DNA of 58,107 nucleotides from Acidovorax delafieldii 2AN. Its GTDB lineage: Bacteria; Pseudomonadota; Gammaproteobacteria; Burkholderiales; Burkholderiaceae_C. The notes beneath the pieces were generated by a model. That model ran no database searches, was not told the origin of the DNA, and was given only the letters and a program-made list of their open reading frames with translations. How positions within the stretch are numbered: the stretch's first letter is position 1; every line of letters starts with the position of its first letter. Below are positions 38,290-46,708 of this stretch, piece by piece. The stretch is taken from positions 1-58,107 of the forward strand of contig NZ_ACQT01000006.1 in NCBI RefSeq assembly GCF_000175235.1, in the 5' to 3' direction. The translations under genes were made by a program, and so were the position numbers.

Positions 38290-39845
38290 TCACTGCCCTT
38301 GTCGCGCCACCACCGCTTCCAGCCCCAGCGCGCGGACCGATACCGCTGCCGCCTCGGCATCGTCACGGCGTTCGAAAGGGCCCACGCGCACCCGCACCCG
38401 GCGTCTCTGGGCCGCGAAAAACTCCTGGCGAAAGGCCGGGAGGCCCTCGTTCAGCAGCCGTGCCTGGGCCTTGCGGGCATTGGCCTCGTCCGCGAACACG
38501 CCCACGTTGATGTAGTACCCGGGCGCGGTGCCCACGGTCGTGGCGGCGGTGTTGTCGGCCAGGGGCGGTGCGGCGGTGTCCGTGGCGGGAGCAGACGATA
38601 CAGCGGGGGAGGCGGGCGGCATGGTCTCCGCAGAGGTTGCGGCTGCTTGCGCCGCAGCGTTGGGGGGGGCAGTCTCAGGGGGCTGCCGGCCGGGGCGGGG
38701 AGGCTTCGGCGCGTGACGCGTTGGGCGCAGGTGCTGTCGAATGGCGTGCGGGCGCTGCTGTGCTGGGCCCAAGCGTTCGTTCTTGGGCCAGCGCTTGCAG
38801 CTTTGCCGGCTCGCGGGCCGGAAGCTGCTGGACTGGCGAGATATCGGCCGCTTTGGATGTCTTGCCGGTCGATGGACGGTGCCCGGGTGCCGGGGACGGG
38901 GACGGGGGCACAGGTATCGGTGTTGCGGGAACGCCGGCTGCGGAGGCCGCAGCGGCCGACGGATTCGGTGCGTGGGCCATGGGCGCTGCGCGAGGTGCGG
39001 ATGGCGGCAGCGGCATTGGAGTGGACGCAGGGGCCGGTGCGGGGGCTGAGGCAGCGCTGAACGCGGGGACAGTGGAGATGGGGGCAGCGCCCAAAAGGCG
39101 GGGCAGAAGCGGCTTGTGCGGGCGCTGGCTGGGCGCTGGCCGGTGGTTGAGGCGGCGCGGCATGCGGGCCAGCGCCTCGCACATCCTGGGGGGCACCTGC
39201 ACCTGCACCTGCACCTGCACCTGCCGCTTTGCCCGTGCTGCCCAGCTTCTGCGCCACCGGGCTTGCGTCGTGCACGCCGTTCGCGGGGTTGGCGAAATAG
39301 GCGCCAGCAGCGGCGAGCAGCAGGGCCACATGGGCAGCAGTGAGCCACCCCAGTCGTCGCCATGAACTGGCCTGTCGGGCCAGCAGTGCGCAGGCTTCGT
39401 TCAGGGTGTGCGTAGCGGTCAGCGCCCGTGCGATCTTTTTGTGGGCATCGGTGTGCAGCAGGGCATTGCCGTAGAGGCCGGGCACGGCGCAACCCAGCAG
39501 CACCAGGGCCGACAACAGGCCCCATTCCACACCCCGCGGCCAGTGCAGCATGGGCCGCCCCACACCAAACACCAGCAGCGCCACGCCTTCGGCAACGGCC
39601 ACGTACACCAGCGCCGGGCCCCAGAGCTGGCGGAACACCATCCAGCCCAGGGTGCACAGGCCTGCAGCCCAGTTCCAGCCCGTGGTGGTACGCCCGGCCT
39701 CGTCAAAGCGCGCAAAGATGGGAAGGTAGTAGGACGCGTTGACGGGGCCCAGCACCGCGCGGTACAGCGCGGTGATGGCGCTGTCGGAGCGGGAATCGGA
39801 GGGCCGCGGGGCGCTGGCCTGTGCAGGGTCCGGGGTGGGGAGCAT
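38290..39845 (-). pseudogene. membrane/SPOR-domain protein split over three frames
   Basis: Three successive frames together make one plausible protein. The N-terminal part (from ATG 39,845) has three membrane segments and GWNWAAGLCTLGWMVFRQLW, like DUF2628-type proteins. A Pro/Ala-rich linker reads sensibly only in a second frame between about 39,090 and 38,700. A C-terminal SPOR domain (GYYINVGVFADEANARKAQ, RVRVGPFERRDDAEAAA) is in a third frame, ending at 38,290. Two indels are needed, near 39,085-39,110 and 38,660-38,700, the second beside a G8 run. The gene is either broken or affected by homopolymer errors. SPOR domains bind denuded septal peptidoglycan. Confidence 0.7.
39193..39222. 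repeat. hexamer tandem repeat, five copies
   Basis: GCACCT is repeated five times inside the membrane/SPOR gene. On the coding strand it gives an Ala-Gly run in the linker. Changes in copy number would keep the frame, so it does not itself explain the frameshifts 90 bp and 500 bp further along the gene. Confidence 0.9.
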
Positions 39846-40177
39846 GGCCGATTCTGGCATGCAGCGTGCGGTTCGCGGCACCCCCGTCAAGAGGGGGGCG
39901 GCGCGTTGCCCCCAGTCTTCCTTTGGAGACGGTTGACTCCACCGCGAAGCTGCCGCCAGTGGCGCTGGGAGTGTGCGAAAGGCCGTGGTCGTGTTCGAGG
40001 GGGCGATGCGGATGGTGAGCGCAGGGCGTGGGTGCTCGCGCTGAAGCGTGCCACTGCCCTTTTTTCTGGCCTGCGGGTGGTCCACGCAACGGCGCGACGG
40101 ATGCTGCTCCGTCCGGATGGGGCCGGGCGCCGAACCGGCGATGCCCGGCGCGTCTGCCGTGAAGGACGTGGGAACCC
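39846..40177. other. 332-bp gap
   Basis: GC-rich, with no gene that I can support. The minus-strand frame that crosses it is the upstream extension of the SPOR gene frame and has no protein-like character before ATG 39,845. A C5/G6-rich inverted patch (ACCCCCGTCAAGAGGGGGGC) near 39,878-39,900 could form a small hairpin. Confidence 0.4.
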
Positions 40178-40750
40178 TCAGTGCCGGCCCATGAGCCGGG
40201 CCACGAGTGCGCTGGTGGTGGAAACCTCCAATTTGCGCATCAGGCGGGCGCGGTGGGCGTCCACGGTGCGGGCGCTGATGGCCAGATCCCGGGCGATCTG
40301 CTTGCTGGTCTTTCCGGTCATCAGAAACTGGGCCACTTCGCGCTCGCGGGCCGTGAGGCTGGTCGTGACGGCGCGTGCGGCGGAAATGTCTTCGAACACC
40401 CACACGGCTGCGGCAAAAGGGTCGTTGCGGTCGATGGCCTGCCCCGACACATGGCACCAGAAGAGGCTGCCGTCGCACTTGCGCATCACGCGCTCGTCGG
40501 CGTAGGTGCCCTTGTCGCGCATGGCGACCAGGGCGCGCTCGCCCACATGTTCGTATTCATCGCTGGAGGGGTAGAGACCTTCCAGCGACTGCCCTGCCAG
40601 CGCGTCGGCGCTGTAGCCGAACATGGCGCAGAAGGCCCGGTTGTAGGCATGCACCACGCGCTGGCGCGACACCAGCAGCCCGACGGGCGCCATGTGGAAC
40701 GCCAGCTGGAGGTCGGGGTGGGGGTCGGCTGGAAAAGAGGGTTCTGCCAT
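40178..40750 (-). CDS. PAS-LuxR transcriptional regulator
   Basis: A 190-residue regulator from ATG 40,750 (a TTG at 40,768 is possible). The PAS domain is at about 15-115 ([41 protein letters not shown]). The C-terminal LuxR-type helix-turn-helix reads [20 protein letters not shown] then [16 protein letters not shown]. There is no receiver domain, so it probably senses a ligand or redox state directly. It is divergent from the thiolase/acyl-CoA ligase pair and likely controls it; the shared promoter region is about 100 bp. Confidence 0.9.
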   Translation of the reverse strand: MAEPSFPADPHPDLQLAFHMAPVGLLVSRQRVVHAYNRAFCAMFGYSADALAGQSLEGLYPSSDEYEHVGERALVAMRDKGTYADERVMRKCDGSLFWCHVSGQAIDRNDPFAAAVWVFEDISAARAVTTSLTAREREVAQFLMTGKTSKQIARDLAISARTVDAHRARLMRKLEVSTTSALVARLMGRH

Positions 40751-40849
40751 GCGAGGAGGTGCAGACAAGGGGTTTCCCTAGTGTATTTCAGCGACTGTCG
40801 GCGCCCGCCGTTCCTGCCTACATTGCGGTCATTGCAAGGAGAACTTCAC

Positions 40850-42016
40850 ATGGGTGTTTCGATCGTGGGCTGGGCCCATCTGCCTTTCGGCCGCCTGGAC
40901 GGCCTGAGCCTCGAAGATCTGATCGCGGGGGCTGGCCGAGAGGCCATGGCCCACGCGGGCGTACCGGCGGCCGAGGTCGATGGCGTGTGGCTGGGCAACC
41001 TGAACGGCGGTTTCACGCCCGATATCTTTGCCTCGTCGCTTGCATTGCAGTGCGACGATGCCCTGCGCTGGAAGCCCGCCGTGCGGCTGGAAAACGCCTG
41101 TGCGTCCGGGTCGGCGGCGGTGTACGGAGCCTGCGATGCCATCGAGGCGGGCCGCGCGCGCGTGGCGCTGGTCATTGGCGCCGAGAAGATGACGGCCGTG
41201 ACGGGCAGCGAAGTCACCCGCATCCTGGGCGACTGCGGCTATTCGGGCGAGGCCGGTCATCCGCCGGGCGGGTTTCCGGGCATCTTCGCCTCCATCGCGC
41301 AGGACTATTTCGCCCAGCATGGCGACCATTCGGCCACTCTGGCGCGCATCGCGGCCAAGAACCACGCCAATGGCGTGCTCAACCCCTGGGCCCACATGCG
41401 CAAGGACCTGGGGTTCGAGTTCTGCAACACCGTGTCCGAGCGCAATCCCCTGATCGCCGGGCCGCTGCGCAAGACCGATTGTTCGCTGGTGTCGGATGGC
41501 GCTGCGGCGCTGGTGCTCGCGAGCGACGATGCTGCGGCGGATTTTGCGCGGGCCGTGCGTTTTCGGGCCCGCGCCCAAGTCAACGATTTTCTGCCGATGG
41601 CGCGCAGGCGTGTGGTGGAATTCGAGGGGCCGCGCCGCGCCTGGCAGCAGGCACTGCAGCAGGCGCGTTGCAGCGTGGCCGACCTCTCGCTGGCCGAGGT
41701 GCACGACTGCTTCACCATCGCCGAGCTGCTCACCTACGAGGCCATGGGCCTGGCGCCCGCGGGCCAGGGCCACCGCCTGCTGGAAGACGGCACTGTGCTG
41801 CGCAGCGGCCGCCTGCCCGTCAACGCGTCGGGCGGGCTCAAGGCCAAGGGCCATCCGATTGGTGCCACCGGCGTATCGATGCATGTGGTGTCGGCCATGC
41901 AGCTCATGGGCGAGGCGGGCGATCTGCAGGTGCCGGGCGCCACGCTGGCGGGGGTGTTCAACATGGGCGGATCGGCTGTTGCCAACTACGTGAGCATTCT
42001 GGAGCGCGCCCGATGA
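40850..42016 (+). CDS. thiolase-family acetyl-CoA acyltransferase
   Basis: Thiolase of 388 residues, of the SCP-x/type II-like branch. The nucleophile cysteine is in NACASGSAAVYGAC (about 83-96). The HDCF motif is near 283, and the C-terminal GGLKAKGHPIGATGVS (about 327-342) carries the catalytic histidine. AGGAG lies 8 nt before ATG 40,850; the frame is open much further upstream but that part is non-coding. It overlaps the acyl-CoA ligase by 4 nt, suggesting a short operon for activation and cleavage of a carboxylic acid. Substrate not predictable. Confidence 0.93.
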   Translation: MGVSIVGWAHLPFGRLDGLSLEDLIAGAGREAMAHAGVPAAEVDGVWLGNLNGGFTPDIFASSLALQCDDALRWKPAVRLENACASGSAAVYGACDAIEAGRARVALVIGAEKMTAVTGSEVTRILGDCGYSGEAGHPPGGFPGIFASIAQDYFAQHGDHSATLARIAAKNHANGVLNPWAHMRKDLGFEFCNTVSERNPLIAGPLRKTDCSLVSDGAAALVLASDDAAADFARAVRFRARAQVNDFLPMARRRVVEFEGPRRAWQQALQQARCSVADLSLAEVHDCFTIAELLTYEAMGLAPAGQGHRLLEDGTVLRSGRLPVNASGGLKAKGHPIGATGVSMHVVSAMQLMGEAGDLQVPGATLAGVFNMGGSAVANYVSILERAR

Positions 42017-43527
42017 ACATCGCCCACCTGCTGCGCCGCAGTGCCTTGCTGTACACCCACCAGCCCGCGCTGCTGCACGGCGACCAGGTGCTGTGGAGCT
42101 ACGCCACGCTGGCCGCCCGCACCGCCGCGCTGGCCTCCCACCTGCGCACGCAATGCGGCGTGACCCCCGGCGACCGCGTGGCCATCTATGCCGCCAATGC
42201 GCCCGAGTACCTGGAGGCCCTGCACGCCATCCTGTGGGCGGGGGCCGTGTCGGTGCCGGTCAACTACAAGCTGCATGCCAAAGAGCTGGCCTACGTGCTG
42301 GTCGACTCGGGTGCGCGCGTGGTGCTGACCTCTGAAGCGCTGGCACCCGCCGTGCGCGAGGCCGGTGCGCCGCAGGATGCGGTGCTGGTTTTCGGCTCTG
42401 ATGCGTACCGCACTGCGGTCGCCCATGCACCCATGGACGTGTGCGACCGCGCGCCGCACGACGTGGCCTCGCTGTTCTACACCTCGGGCACCACCGGCCG
42501 CCCCAAAGGCGTGATGCAGACCCATCGCAACCTGCTGGCCATGACGGCCTGCTATTTCACGGATGTGGACGACATCCTGCCCGGCGACGCGATGGTCTAC
42601 GCAGCGCCCATGTCGCACGGCGCGGGCCTCTACAACTACGCGCAGGTGCTGCGCGGCGGGCGGCATGTGGTGCCGTTGTCGGGCGGGTTCGAGCCTGCCG
42701 AGTTGGTGCAGCTCGCGGCCAGCGTGGGCCAGCTCACGGTGTTTGCGGCGCCCACCATGGTGCACCGCCTGGTGGACCATGTGCGCACCACGGGCGCCAA
42801 TGTGTCGGGCTTCAAGACCATCGTATACGGTGGCGGCCCCATGTATGCCGACGACCTGCGCAACGCCTTGGGCGTGATGGGCAACCGCTTCGTGCAGATC
42901 TACGGCCAGGGCGAAAGCCCCATGACCATCACCGCCCTGTCGCGCGCCCAGCTGGCCGACCGCGATCACCCCCGCTGGGCCGAGCGCATGGTGTCCGTCG
43001 GCGTGGCGCAGTCGCTGGTGGAAGTGCGTGTGGTCGATGCCACGGGTCAGCCCGTGCCCGCCGGCGAGACCGGCGAGGTGGTGGTGCGCGGCGATACCGT
43101 GATGCCCGGCTACTGGAACAACCCCACCGCCACCGCGCAGACCTTGCGAGACGGCTGGCTCTACACCGGCGACATGGGTGCGCTGGACAGCGATGGTTTC
43201 CTCACGCTCAAGGACCGTTCCAAGGACGTGATCATCTCCGGCGGCAGCAACATCTACCCGCGCGAGGTGGAAGAGGTGCTGTTGCTCCACCCCCGGGTGC
43301 GCGAGGTCGCCGTGGTGGGCCAACGCGATGCGGAGTGGGGCGAGGTGGTGATCGCCTTCCTCGTGGCGGGCAATGGCGGAGCGGTGGCTGTTGCAGAGCT
43401 GGATGCGCTGTGCCTGGAGCACATTGCGCGGTTCAAGCGGCCCAAGGAGTACCGGTGGGTGGAGGCGCTGCCGAAGAACAGTTATGGGAAGGTGTTGAAG
43501 ACGGAGTTGCGGGAGCTGACGAAATGA
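42013..43527 (+). CDS. AMP-forming acyl-CoA synthetase
   Basis: Adenylate-forming ligase of 504 residues. The ATP-binding signature SLFYTSGTTGRPKGVMQTH is at about 153-171. YGQGESPM is near 298, GWLYTGDMG near 382, and the hinge KDRSKDVIISGGSNIYPREV at about 401-420. The C-terminal catalytic lysine is in KNSYGKVLK (about 490). It activates a carboxylic acid to its CoA thioester for the upstream thiolase. ATGA overlap with the thiolase gene fixes the start. A protein this size fits medium-chain or aromatic acyl-CoA ligases; the exact acid is unknown. Confidence 0.93.
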   Translation: MNIAHLLRRSALLYTHQPALLHGDQVLWSYATLAARTAALASHLRTQCGVTPGDRVAIYAANAPEYLEALHAILWAGAVSVPVNYKLHAKELAYVLVDSGARVVLTSEALAPAVREAGAPQDAVLVFGSDAYRTAVAHAPMDVCDRAPHDVASLFYTSGTTGRPKGVMQTHRNLLAMTACYFTDVDDILPGDAMVYAAPMSHGAGLYNYAQVLRGGRHVVPLSGGFEPAELVQLAASVGQLTVFAAPTMVHRLVDHVRTTGANVSGFKTIVYGGGPMYADDLRNALGVMGNRFVQIYGQGESPMTITALSRAQLADRDHPRWAERMVSVGVAQSLVEVRVVDATGQPVPAGETGEVVVRGDTVMPGYWNNPTATAQTLRDGWLYTGDMGALDSDGFLTLKDRSKDVIISGGSNIYPREVEEVLLLHPRVREVAVVGQRDAEWGEVVIAFLVAGNGGAVAVAELDALCLEHIARFKRPKEYRWVEALPKNSYGKVLKTELRELTK

Positions 43528-43555
43528 GTGCTACCCCTTGTTGCATGCGGTGGCT

Positions 43556-43747
43556 TCAGTCGGCCTTCGGGATCGGGGCGGGTGCGTAGAGACTTTCCTC
43601 TGCGGCCATGCTCTGCTCGCCCAGCGGTGTCATCGCAACGACGGACTCCACGCGCGCGTATAGGCTTGCGCTCGGCACGCTTGTGATCGATCTGGCCAAC
43701 CCATCACAAGCTCTCGGCACAGGCTGAACGGGCTGGCTCGGCATCAA
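43556..43747 (-). other. possible small or remnant gene
   Basis: A 63-residue frame whose C-terminal 36 residues (VESVVAMTPLGEQSMAAEES and following) look protein-like, although nothing recognisable precedes them. It overlaps the GST stop by 4 nt, so it could be a small gene translated after gst, or the end of a decayed gene. I do not recognise a family. Confidence 0.25.
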
Positions 43748-44403
43748 TCCTGTGCTGGCGCACCGAGCGGGAACAACGGCCGGAAAGGCCGTGCCTCTTC
43801 AACGACGCGGATGACCGAAGGGCGCGCGAGCAAGCGCGCGCGATAGGCGCGCACCAGCGGAAAGTCATCAGGGATCTGGTGTATCCAGTCCGCATAGAAC
43901 AGCGCGGGTGCGGCCGCGCAGTCAGCCAGCGTGAAGTCCGTACCCGCCGCCCAGTTTCTTCTTGCCAGATCACCTTCGAGCCAGGCATAGGCCAACTCCA
44001 GCTTTTGCTTCGACAACGCCGAGCTTTCTTGGCGCTTGACCTGGTCACCCGTCAGGGCTGCGTTGACTGCGTGCTGTACCCAGTTCATCACATGCAGATC
44101 GAAAAAGCGGTCACGGAACCGCACGTCCAAGGCGTGCGCTGGATCGTCTGGCAACAGGCGCACCGGGCCGGGGTGTGCTATCTGAAGGTGCTCAATGATG
44201 ATGCTGGACTCGACGACATTGCGCTCGCCGTCAACCAACAGCGGAAACTTCCTCAGGGGCCACCGTTGCAGCAGATCGTTGAAGTGTTGGGGAGTGTCTG
44301 GCCCGATGACTCGAAGCTCGAAAGGGGTGTCGTTTTCGTACAGCGCGATGAGCACCTTCTGCGTGTACGAAGAAAAAGGGTGGCCGTAAAGCGCAAGCAG
44401 CAT
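43744..44403 (-). CDS. glutathione S-transferase family protein
   Basis: GST of 219 residues. The N-terminal thioredoxin-like domain has LYGHPFSSYTQKVLIALYEN and the glutathione gamma-glutamyl site VVESSIIIEHL (ES pair at about 66-67). The helical C-terminal domain includes DFTLADCAAAPALFYADW, a typical GST N-capping motif region. It is divergent from an HxlR-type regulator, and two matching 17-bp palindromes lie between the two starts, so it is probably repressed by that regulator and induced by an electrophile. Confidence 0.92.
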   Translation of the reverse strand: MLLALYGHPFSSYTQKVLIALYENDTPFELRVIGPDTPQHFNDLLQRWPLRKFPLLVDGERNVVESSIIIEHLQIAHPGPVRLLPDDPAHALDVRFRDRFFDLHVMNWVQHAVNAALTGDQVKRQESSALSKQKLELAYAWLEGDLARRNWAAGTDFTLADCAAAPALFYADWIHQIPDDFPLVRAYRARLLARPSVIRVVEEARPFRPLFPLGAPAQD

Positions 44404-44427
44404 GATCAGATCCTCTGGTTTTTAGCG

Positions 44428-44481
44428 ACTTGTGTTTTGCAAGTGGTTTGAACCTACTATCATGACTTGCAAATTGCAAGT
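44428..44481. promoter_or_regulatory. paired 17-bp operators between gst and hxlR
   Basis: ACTTGCAAATTGCAAGT at 44,465-44,481 is a perfect palindrome. A related copy, ACTTGTGTTTTGCAAGT, lies at 44,428-44,444, so the centres are 37 bp apart. Both sit between the divergent gst (start 44,403) and HxlR-type regulator (start 44,504) and are good candidates for the regulator's binding sites. Confidence 0.75.
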
Positions 44482-44503
44482 ATTCCAACTCAGGAGAACG
44501 ACG

Positions 44504-45007
44504 GTGGCGCAGATGGGGCGTTCGGGTTGCCCGATCAATCTGACACTTGAACAGCTTGGCGATCGCTGGAGCCTGATCGTGATCCGTGACGTCATGTTCG
44601 GAAACAGGCGCAGCTATGGAGAGCTTCTAGCCAACAGCGAGGAAGGTATAGCCTCCAACATCCTCGCAGACCGCTTGAAGCGCCTCACCGCGTCAGGGCT
44701 GCTGAAGCGGTCTTCCAATCCAGAGCACCGACAAAAGGGAATCTACAGCCTGACGGAAGCATCCATCCAGTTGGTTCCCCTGCTCGTGCAGATGGCGGCC
44801 TGGGGACGCCGGCACACATGTCCCAGTGCCGAGTTGTCGGTGCGTGCGCAATTGCTGGAAGAGGGTGGCGTTGCGCTTTGGAGTGCTTTCATGGACGAAT
44901 TGCGGCACATGCACCTCGGAGCGCCGCGTCCAGCGAGATCGGTATTTGCTGAACTGCAGGTGGCATACGAAGCGGCGATGCTGCGTTCGGTCAAGAGCCG
45001 TCGATGA
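44504..45007 (+). CDS. HxlR-family transcriptional regulator
   Basis: Winged-helix repressor of 167 residues. The core GCPINLTLEQLGDRWSLIVI then RDVMFGNRRSYGELL is diagnostic of HxlR proteins; the single Cys near residue 9 is often redox-active in this family. An extension after about residue 110 (RAQLLEEGGVALWSAFMDEL) is longer than minimal HxlR proteins. GTG 44,504 is chosen because AGGAG lies 7 nt upstream; ATG 44,513 is the alternative. It probably binds the two palindromes upstream and controls both itself and the GST. Confidence 0.92.
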   Translation: MAQMGRSGCPINLTLEQLGDRWSLIVIRDVMFGNRRSYGELLANSEEGIASNILADRLKRLTASGLLKRSSNPEHRQKGIYSLTEASIQLVPLLVQMAAWGRRHTCPSAELSVRAQLLEEGGVALWSAFMDELRHMHLGAPRPARSVFAELQVAYEAAMLRSVKSRR

Positions 45008-45283
45008 CGGCGGAAAGCGGCAGACACGCGGGGAATCACGCACCTCGAGAAGTTCTGGATGGAGCCGTCAGGGTTCTCCTCCAGCATCAAATGGTATTGC
45101 TTCAAGAAATGTTCGAGCGCTTCGGTTTTCGTCTTTCCATCCCGGCAACCGATCAATTGGCGTCTGGCCACCCCTGTCGCTATCGGCCCGGATCCACGCT
45201 GCCGCCTTCCCCGTAAACCAGGTTACTACAAGGGTAAGGAACCCCACTTACCATCCTGCATCTTTGCTCGCTGGACCTCCCCC

Positions 45284-45940
45284 ATGACCACCACCCTCAA
45301 GATCGATTTCGTCTCCGATGTCTCCTGCCCCTGGTGCATCATCGGCCTCAAGGCGCTGGAGCAGGCGGCGGACCGGCTGCTGGGCGAAGTCGCGCTGGAC
45401 CTGCACTTTCAGCCCTTCGAGCTGAACCCGCAGATGGTGCCCGAGGGCCAGGACATTGGTGAGCACCTGCAAGAGAAATACGGAGCCACGCCCGAGCAGA
45501 GCCAGAAGAACCGCGAGGCCATCGCGGCACGCGGTGCGGAACTGGGCTTCACCTTCAGCATGGACAAGCGCAGCCGCATCTACAACACCTTTGATGCGCA
45601 TCGGCTGCTGCACTGGGCTGAAGAGCAGGGCCTGCAGCCGCAACTCAAGCACGCGCTGTTCAAGGCGTATTTCACCGATGGACAAGACCCCAGCAACCAT
45701 GAGGTGCTGGTGCGCGTGGCGGGTGAGGTGGGCCTGGATGTGGCAGAAGCCCGTGGGCTGCTGGCATCAGACCGCTACGCCGACGAGGTGCGCGAGCGTG
45801 AGCAGTTCTATCTGCAAAACGGTATCCATTCGGTGCCCGCAATCATCGTCAATGAGCGCCACCTGATCCAGGGCGGGCAGCCGGTGGAAGTGTTCGAGCA
45901 GGCGCTGCGGCAGATCGCTGCGCAGGGCAGCGCTGGCTGA
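45284..45940 (+). CDS. DsbA-family oxidoreductase (FrnE-like)
   Basis: Cytoplasmic thioredoxin-fold protein of 218 residues without a signal peptide. The CPWC redox motif is at residues 15-18 (SDVSCPWCIIG), the family-typical HRLLHWAEEQG is near 107, and the cis-proline loop SVPAIIVNERHLIQGGQP is near 183. FrnE-like proteins act as 2-hydroxychromene-2-carboxylate isomerase relatives or in oxidative-stress resistance. The start at 45,284 is the first ATG before the conserved domain. The 276 bp between hxlR and this gene contain no supported plus-strand gene. Confidence 0.9.
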   Translation: MTTTLKIDFVSDVSCPWCIIGLKALEQAADRLLGEVALDLHFQPFELNPQMVPEGQDIGEHLQEKYGATPEQSQKNREAIAARGAELGFTFSMDKRSRIYNTFDAHRLLHWAEEQGLQPQLKHALFKAYFTDGQDPSNHEVLVRVAGEVGLDVAEARGLLASDRYADEVREREQFYLQNGIHSVPAIIVNERHLIQGGQPVEVFEQALRQIAAQGSAG

Positions 45941-46136
45941 ACCTCCGGGGCTGCGACCGCCGCAGCCGGCAGCACACGGGGGCTCGCAGAGCCGAAGACT
46001 GCTGCATGGGGCGGGGCGGTGCCTGCGCCGTGCACGCAAGAGCGGTGCCCTGCGGGCGCTGGGGCAGCATGCCGTTGCTTCTTTTTTTGTAGCGGGCCGC
46101 GCCCGCCCCATAAGCGCATGAGGCGGTTTTGAATAG

Positions 46137-46160
46137 AAAAAGGGGCCGAAGCCCCTTTTT
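46137..46160. terminator. bidirectional intrinsic terminator
   Basis: A 10-bp stem AAAAAGGGGC/GCCCCTTTTT with a CGAA tetraloop. The A run and T run on either side allow it to work on both strands. It lies between the convergent DsbA-family gene and creA. Confidence 0.9.
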
Positions 46161-46207
46161 GTTTCTCCACCGCGCTGCCGTTGTAGCCTTCGCGGCCAGG
46201 GCCTGCG

Positions 46208-46708
46208 TCATTTGCGCAGGGGGATCTGGACGGCGCGGTCTACCGGCACGGCCGTGACGCTGTTCTGGGGCGAGCCGTCGATCAGCTTTTCCGAATAGGT
46301 GAGGTAGACCAGCGTGTTGCGTGCCGGGTCCACCATGCGCACGATGCGCAGGCGCTTGAAGAGGATGGACATGCGCTCGCTGAACACCTCTTCCTGCTTC
46401 TTGAGCGGTTCGGGGAAGCTGATCGGCCCCACCTGGCGGCAGGCGATAGAGGCTTCGGCGCGGTCTTCGGCCAGGCCGAGCGTGCCCTTGATGCCGCCCA
46501 CCCGGGCCCGTGAGACATAGCAGGTCACGCCCTGCACGCCGGGGTCGTCGTAGGCCTCCACGATGATGTCGTGGTCGCGGCCGATCCACTGGAAGGCGGT
46601 GTCCACGGTGCCGATCTTTTCGCCCGAGGCTGCCAGCGCAGCGCAGGGCAGCAGCGCGCAGGCCAGCAACCCGCCCGCCGCAGCCGCACGCCGAAGCGCG
46701 ATCGTCAT
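46208..46708 (-). CDS. creA: CreA family protein
   Basis: Periplasmic CreA-like protein of 166 residues. The cleavable signal peptide is at about 1-26 (LLACALLPCAALAASG), followed by the family-typical KIGTVDTAFQWIGRDHDIIVEAYDDP, of which KIGTVDTAFQ is the hallmark, and two cysteines (VTCYVS, SIACRQ) that may form a disulfide. The molecular role of CreA is unknown. The start overlaps the cphA stop by 4 nt, so it is translated with the cyanophycin operon, which is a notable pairing. Confidence 0.93.
   Translation of the reverse strand: MTIALRRAAAAGGLLACALLPCAALAASGEKIGTVDTAFQWIGRDHDIIVEAYDDPGVQGVTCYVSRARVGGIKGTLGLAEDRAEASIACRQVGPISFPEPLKKQEEVFSERMSILFKRLRIVRMVDPARNTLVYLTYSEKLIDGSPQNSVTAVPVDRAVQIPLRK

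Noticed and set aside
39193-39222. CRISPR-like repeat
   Set aside because: The GCACCT units are contiguous, without spacers, inside a coding region.
38451-40478. A single 675-residue protein in one minus-strand frame
   Set aside because: Only about 200 residues after ATG 39,845 look like protein. The part before overlaps the LuxR-type regulator and the part after is in the wrong frame for the linker and SPOR domain.
40375-42012. Upstream extension of the acyl-CoA ligase frame into a 1,050-residue protein
   Set aside because: The added part is antisense or out of frame to the PAS-LuxR and thiolase genes. The ATGA overlap at 42,013 marks the real start.
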